Assembly: GCA_902729315.2 (NCBI GenBank)
Contig: LR746272.1
Coordinates: forward strand, 10,968,327-11,032,326
DNA: 64,000 nt
Direction of reading: 5' to 3'
Source of the DNA: Spirodela intermedia
Lineage: Eukaryota; Streptophyta; Magnoliopsida; Alismatales; Araceae
A model generated the notes under the pieces. The model saw nothing but the letters and a program-made list of their open reading frames with translations. It ran no database searches and was not told the DNA's origin. Shown here piece after piece: positions 60,809 through 64,000 of this stretch. Made by a program: the position numbers and the translations under genes. The number at the start of each line of letters is the position of its first letter. The first letter of the stretch is position 1.

Positions 60809-61120
60809 ATGAGTCAGTTCTCTCTGACAGTAATGGCGTTCCCATCTAATGTACCAGGTAAAGGAGACAGCTTTGGTGATTCATTATTTCCTGGGTCGGG
60901 TAATGTCTGCGGTGCAGAAACACCTTGTTCTGCGTCAGAAGATATGCCCGACCAGAACCAGACTACTTCTCTGTGTGGCGATCTTGACGACCATCCTTGT
61001 TCTAGGTTTTCACAGTCTGACCGTCAGCCCTGGAAATGGTTCAATGACTCTGTTTACTGCTATTGGGAAAACGATCTTGCCGAGCCATTCTCCCAACGGG
61101 TCCCCTTCTCCATCATATGA
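60809..61120 (+). other. Upstream overlapping reading frame at exostosin copy C
   Basis: A 103-codon frame with ATGs at 60809 and 60833 overlaps the main start at 60849 in a different frame. It contains no new domain: it is the stem-region sequence of the exostosin gene read out of frame. It exists because copy C has an extra base where copy B reads ATGGCGGCCCATC. If the leader is scanned from 5' to 3', these ATGs come before the functional one. Confidence 0.6.
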
Positions 61121-63131
61121 TTCAGGGAGCGCGGCGTTTCTGTCATTAGAAAACGGGGAGACTCTCAATGCGGCGGGAGGAGTAGATGGAGACCTGGGCG
61201 ACGTCGATAGAGGCGGGGATGGAGAAGAAGAACGAGGTTTCTCTGTTGATCTTGGGAATGGTACGCGACTGAGGGACTTTAAGGATACCGATGTAGGCTA
61301 CATGACGACAGAAAACTCCGAGAAAGCACAGAACGTCTCTGGCTTCCCGCCGACCGGCGGCGGCAACGCCAATGCCACCAGCGTGGAGTTTCATAAAGAG
61401 GAAAAGCTAAACGGGGATCCATCCCCCGGGGAGGAGGAGAAGAAGAAGAAGAAGAAGAAGAAGAAACGGAGGTGGCAGGACGGCATGGAGACTATTTCAT
61501 TGGAAGGTAGAGAAATTATTGAGGACTGTATACTCGCCAAGGACCGGCAGGAGCGGGCGAGGCTGAGACAATCTGCGATGTCGATCTCAGACATGGACCA
61601 GCTCGCGTCCAAGAACCGCGAATCGTGTTCAGTGGTGAGTCCGACAGAGCTGGAAGTCGCTGACTGAACTTCTGCCTCTTTTTATTTAAATATAATCAAT
61701 CAACCGCCTGATCCTCCTGGTGCATTCCACAGGTACCCAGATGGTCTTCTCCGAGAGATCGAGAGATTCTAGACGCCAAAAAGCAGATTATGAACGCCCG
61801 CACTGTAAAGAGCGATCCGGAGCTCTACCCACCCATTTTCCGCAACTTCTCCATGTTCAGAAGGTAAACCTCCAGAGCTCCAAAGACCACAGAGTCGTGG
61901 ATTCCACGGTGACTGACTGACTGACTTACTGACTATCTGGGGTCCCACGCCTGCTCGCCATCGTCTCAGGAGCTACGACCTGATGGAGAGCCTCCTCAAG
62001 GTCTACATTTACAAGGAGGGGGAGCAGCCCATCTTCCACCAGCCGGAGCTCACGGGGATCTACTCTTCCGAGGGATGGTTCATGAGGCACATGGAAGGAA
62101 GCAGGCGGTTCCTCGTCGAGGAACCCAGACAGGCCCACCTCTTCTACATGCCCTTCAGCTCCCACTTCCTCCAGATGCAGCTGTACGTACCAGATTCCCA
62201 CTCCCACGATAACCTGATCGAGTTTCTGCAGAAGTACGTCTCGACTATCGCAGCCAAATACCCCTTCTGGAACAGGACCGACGGTGCGGACCACTTCCTG
62301 GTTTCCTGCCACGACTGGGTGAGCATCTCCGTCGCCGACGCCGGTGCCATTGGTGGGAAAGGATCAACTCGCTTCTGACCCATCCATCTTCTTCCTCTTC
62401 TTCTTCTGGCTTGGCAGGCGACGCACGAGACATGGCGAGCGATGGGGACCTCCGTCAGGGCCCTCTGCAACGCCGACACCACGGAGGACTTCGTGGTGGG
62501 GAAGGACGTCTCCCTGCCGGAGACGAACGTGCGCAGCGTGCAGGACCCGGCGCGGAACCTCGGCGGGAGGCCGGGGAGGAAGAGGACCCTGCTGGCCTTC
62601 TTCGCGGGTCAGATGCACGGCTACCTCCGCCCCGCCCTGTTGCAGCACTGGGGGGACGACCCCGACATGGTGATCCTCGGCCCGTTGCCTCCCAGCGGCA
62701 GCGGCGGAGGCAGCAAGGGGAAGAAGGCGGTGAACTACGCCCAGTACATGAAGAGCAGCAGGTTCTGCGTGTGCCCGCGCGGGTTCGAGGTGAACAGCCC
62801 GAGGGTGGTGGAGGCCATCTTCTACGAGTGCGTGCCGGTGATCATCTCCGACAACTTCGTGCCGCCCTTCTTCGAGGTGCTCGACTGGGGGGCCTTCTCC
62901 GTCATCATCGAGGAGAAGGACGTCCCCCGGCTGAAGGAGATCCTCCTCTCCATCTCCAGGCCCAGGTACCTGGCCCTGCAGACCGGCGTGAGGAAGGTGC
63001 AGAAGCACTTCCTCTGGCACGACCAGCCCACCAGGTACGACCTCTTCCACATGATCCTCCATTCCGTCTGGTTCAACCGGGTCTTCCAGCTAAGGTCGTC
63101 GCCCGACGGCGCTTCAACCGTCGGGCGGTAG
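60849..63131 (+). CDS. Exostosin-family (GT47) Golgi glycosyltransferase, copy C
   Basis: A 659-residue near-twin of copy B. Exons 60849-61634, 61733-61863, 61970-62318 and 62418-63131 join in frame. The start is MYQVKETALVIHYFLGRV: the codon for copy B's first Met is out of frame here because of a one-base insertion, so translation must begin at the next in-frame Met, five residues later. The membrane anchor (LLLCVAILTTILVLGF), lysine run and all catalytic blocks are intact. Exon 4 encodes the same protein sequence as copy B. Differences in exon 3 include Lys to Gln in KEGEQPIFHQ, and Gly to Ser and Leu to Phe in PFSSHFLQ. Nothing shows it to be a pseudogene, though initiation may be weakened. 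Confidence 0.9.
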
Positions 63132-63217
63132 TCGTCTAGTAACGCGCCGACGGCTGTACGGATCTCAGACTGCATATATATATGTGCTTCCTACCTATCT
63201 AATTCCTCGTCATCATC

Positions 63218-63223
63218 AATAAA
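63218..63223 (+). terminator. Candidate polyadenylation signal of copy C
   Basis: AATAAA about 90 bp after the stop, identical in context to that of copy B. Confidence 0.55.
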
Positions 63224-63729
63224 GAAATAAATAAATACCCAATTCTCCTCTCCGACATCTATACAATGCAGTTCCGAAGAGGTCCGGGCATTTTACAGGG
63301 CCATCCAGACAGGTAAAAACTTAAACCTTGGGGGAATTCTCATTGAGTGGCCATAAAAATCACCCATGATGCGCTCAGCCAACGGGTCGTATCTTGTCCA
63401 CCGTAAGAGGAGCATTCTCTATACGGCAGTAGTTGGGTGGTTAGCCATTGCCGCGCGGTGTGGTGAAGTGGAGTGTCATGCGGCAGCCGCTTTCCTACAA
63501 ACGGGATGCTGAACTACGACGAGCAGCTGATCGATTGAGCCCCGCGGGTCTCCGCGGGGAAGGGACTTTGGCTGCGCATGATAGATTAGCTGTGAGAACT
63601 ACGGAGCAGTTTATTTCGTTAGTCTGACCAAAATCGATGTAAACACAGCAGGATAAAAAAGCTAAATAAGGAAATGGTTTTCCGGCCAATGTAGTAATTT
63701 TAAGGGAACTTCGACTGGGAGTCTAACGA

Positions 63730-64000
63730 TGGTCTGGTCAACGAGCTCACCACCCCAACCTGCAATGATTGAGAAGCCAGATCTCTGAAGTCGGCGGCAT
63801 CAATTTCCTGAGATAATGTGAGCCGTCATAATGGTTTCGGAAAGCGAACCGCCTAAATCATCGTAAATAAATGAATGGTAATTGCATGAAACATAGTCTA
63901 GTTATGAATCTAAATAGTTTTTAAGAAATCATAGATATGATATGACAAACTAATCGAAAATGATTGTAAGCATATGAACATGGATGCTATTATTTAATGT
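63730..64000. other. Sequence beyond the duplicated unit
   Basis: Unlike the sequence after unit 1. AT-rich, with no gene or repeat recognised up to the window edge. Confidence 0.5.

Larger units (their letters stand above)
59356..63729 (+). repeat. Tandem duplication, unit 2 (~4.37 kb, contains exostosin copy C)
   Basis: Matches 52017-56275 in order and orientation. Relative to unit 1 it has extra sequence in the upstream region (about 59590-59925) and many small differences before the gene. From about 62248 to 63330 I see no differences. Confidence 0.93.

Noticed and set aside
60849-63131. Exostosin copy C as a pseudogene
   Set aside because: The one-base insertion falls before the next in-frame Met, all four exons keep phase, and the catalytic part equals copy B.
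1-64000. CRISPR arrays, bacterial operons, tRNA or rRNA genes
   Set aside because: No regularly spaced direct repeats, no tRNA cloverleaf with A and B boxes and no rRNA-like sequence were found; the window is plant nuclear DNA.

Overview
This is a nuclear window from a flowering plant. Nearly every gene is split by GT-AG introns, the families are plant-specific, and there are no operons. Exons are often much richer in GC than the AT-rich introns and spacers (clearest in the two aquaporins, the RING protein, the sugar transporter and the exostosins). Long GA/CT microsatellites are common. This contrast fits a monocot or an early-diverging angiosperm, but the species cannot be told from the sequence alone. 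Exon borders were set by hand from splice sites, reading-frame phase and family similarity.

Layout, left to right. 18-2405 (+): 3' part of a phosphatase 2C / cyclic-nucleotide-binding / kinase-like protein. 4669-5599 and 8767-9676 (+): two tandem tonoplast aquaporins, TIP4-type then TIP2;1-type, with the same intron positions. 10987-13152 (+): ankyrin-repeat/PGG-domain membrane protein. 13376-14018: long fold-back (MITE-like) inverted repeat, followed by a ~310-bp GA tract. 16588-17808 (-): single-exon ATL-type RING-H2 E3 ligase. 20947-32391 (+): long-form tRNase Z in 12 exons, with a degraded antisense Copia fragment in one intron. 33445-40132 (+): MTV1-like ENTH/VHS trafficking adaptor with one GC-AG intron. 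41614-43354 (+): STP-type monosaccharide/H+ symporter. 43705-46590 (-): exosome subunit RRP46 in 8 exons, including a 21-nt exon. 48732-51550, 53386-55674 and 60849-63131 (+): three exostosin-family (GT47-type) Golgi glycosyltransferases. The last two lie in a ~4.3-kb tandem duplication, with a truncated Ty1-copia element between the units.

The genes do not form one pathway; this is an ordinary mixed plant gene neighbourhood. Its order is informative: from memory of Arabidopsis locus numbers, TIP2;1, TRZ4 and MTV1 are close neighbours there too (At3g16240, At3g16260, At3g16270), so this looks like an old syntenic block. The most dynamic part is the exostosin array. Its last two members show about 1.1 kb with no visible difference at their 3' ends but clear divergence upstream, and the last copy has a shifted start codon and a new overlapping upstream reading frame. 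I found no clear sign of a wholly undescribed system; the best leads are this array, the fold-back element, and the missing canonical catalytic residues in the first gene's kinase domain.
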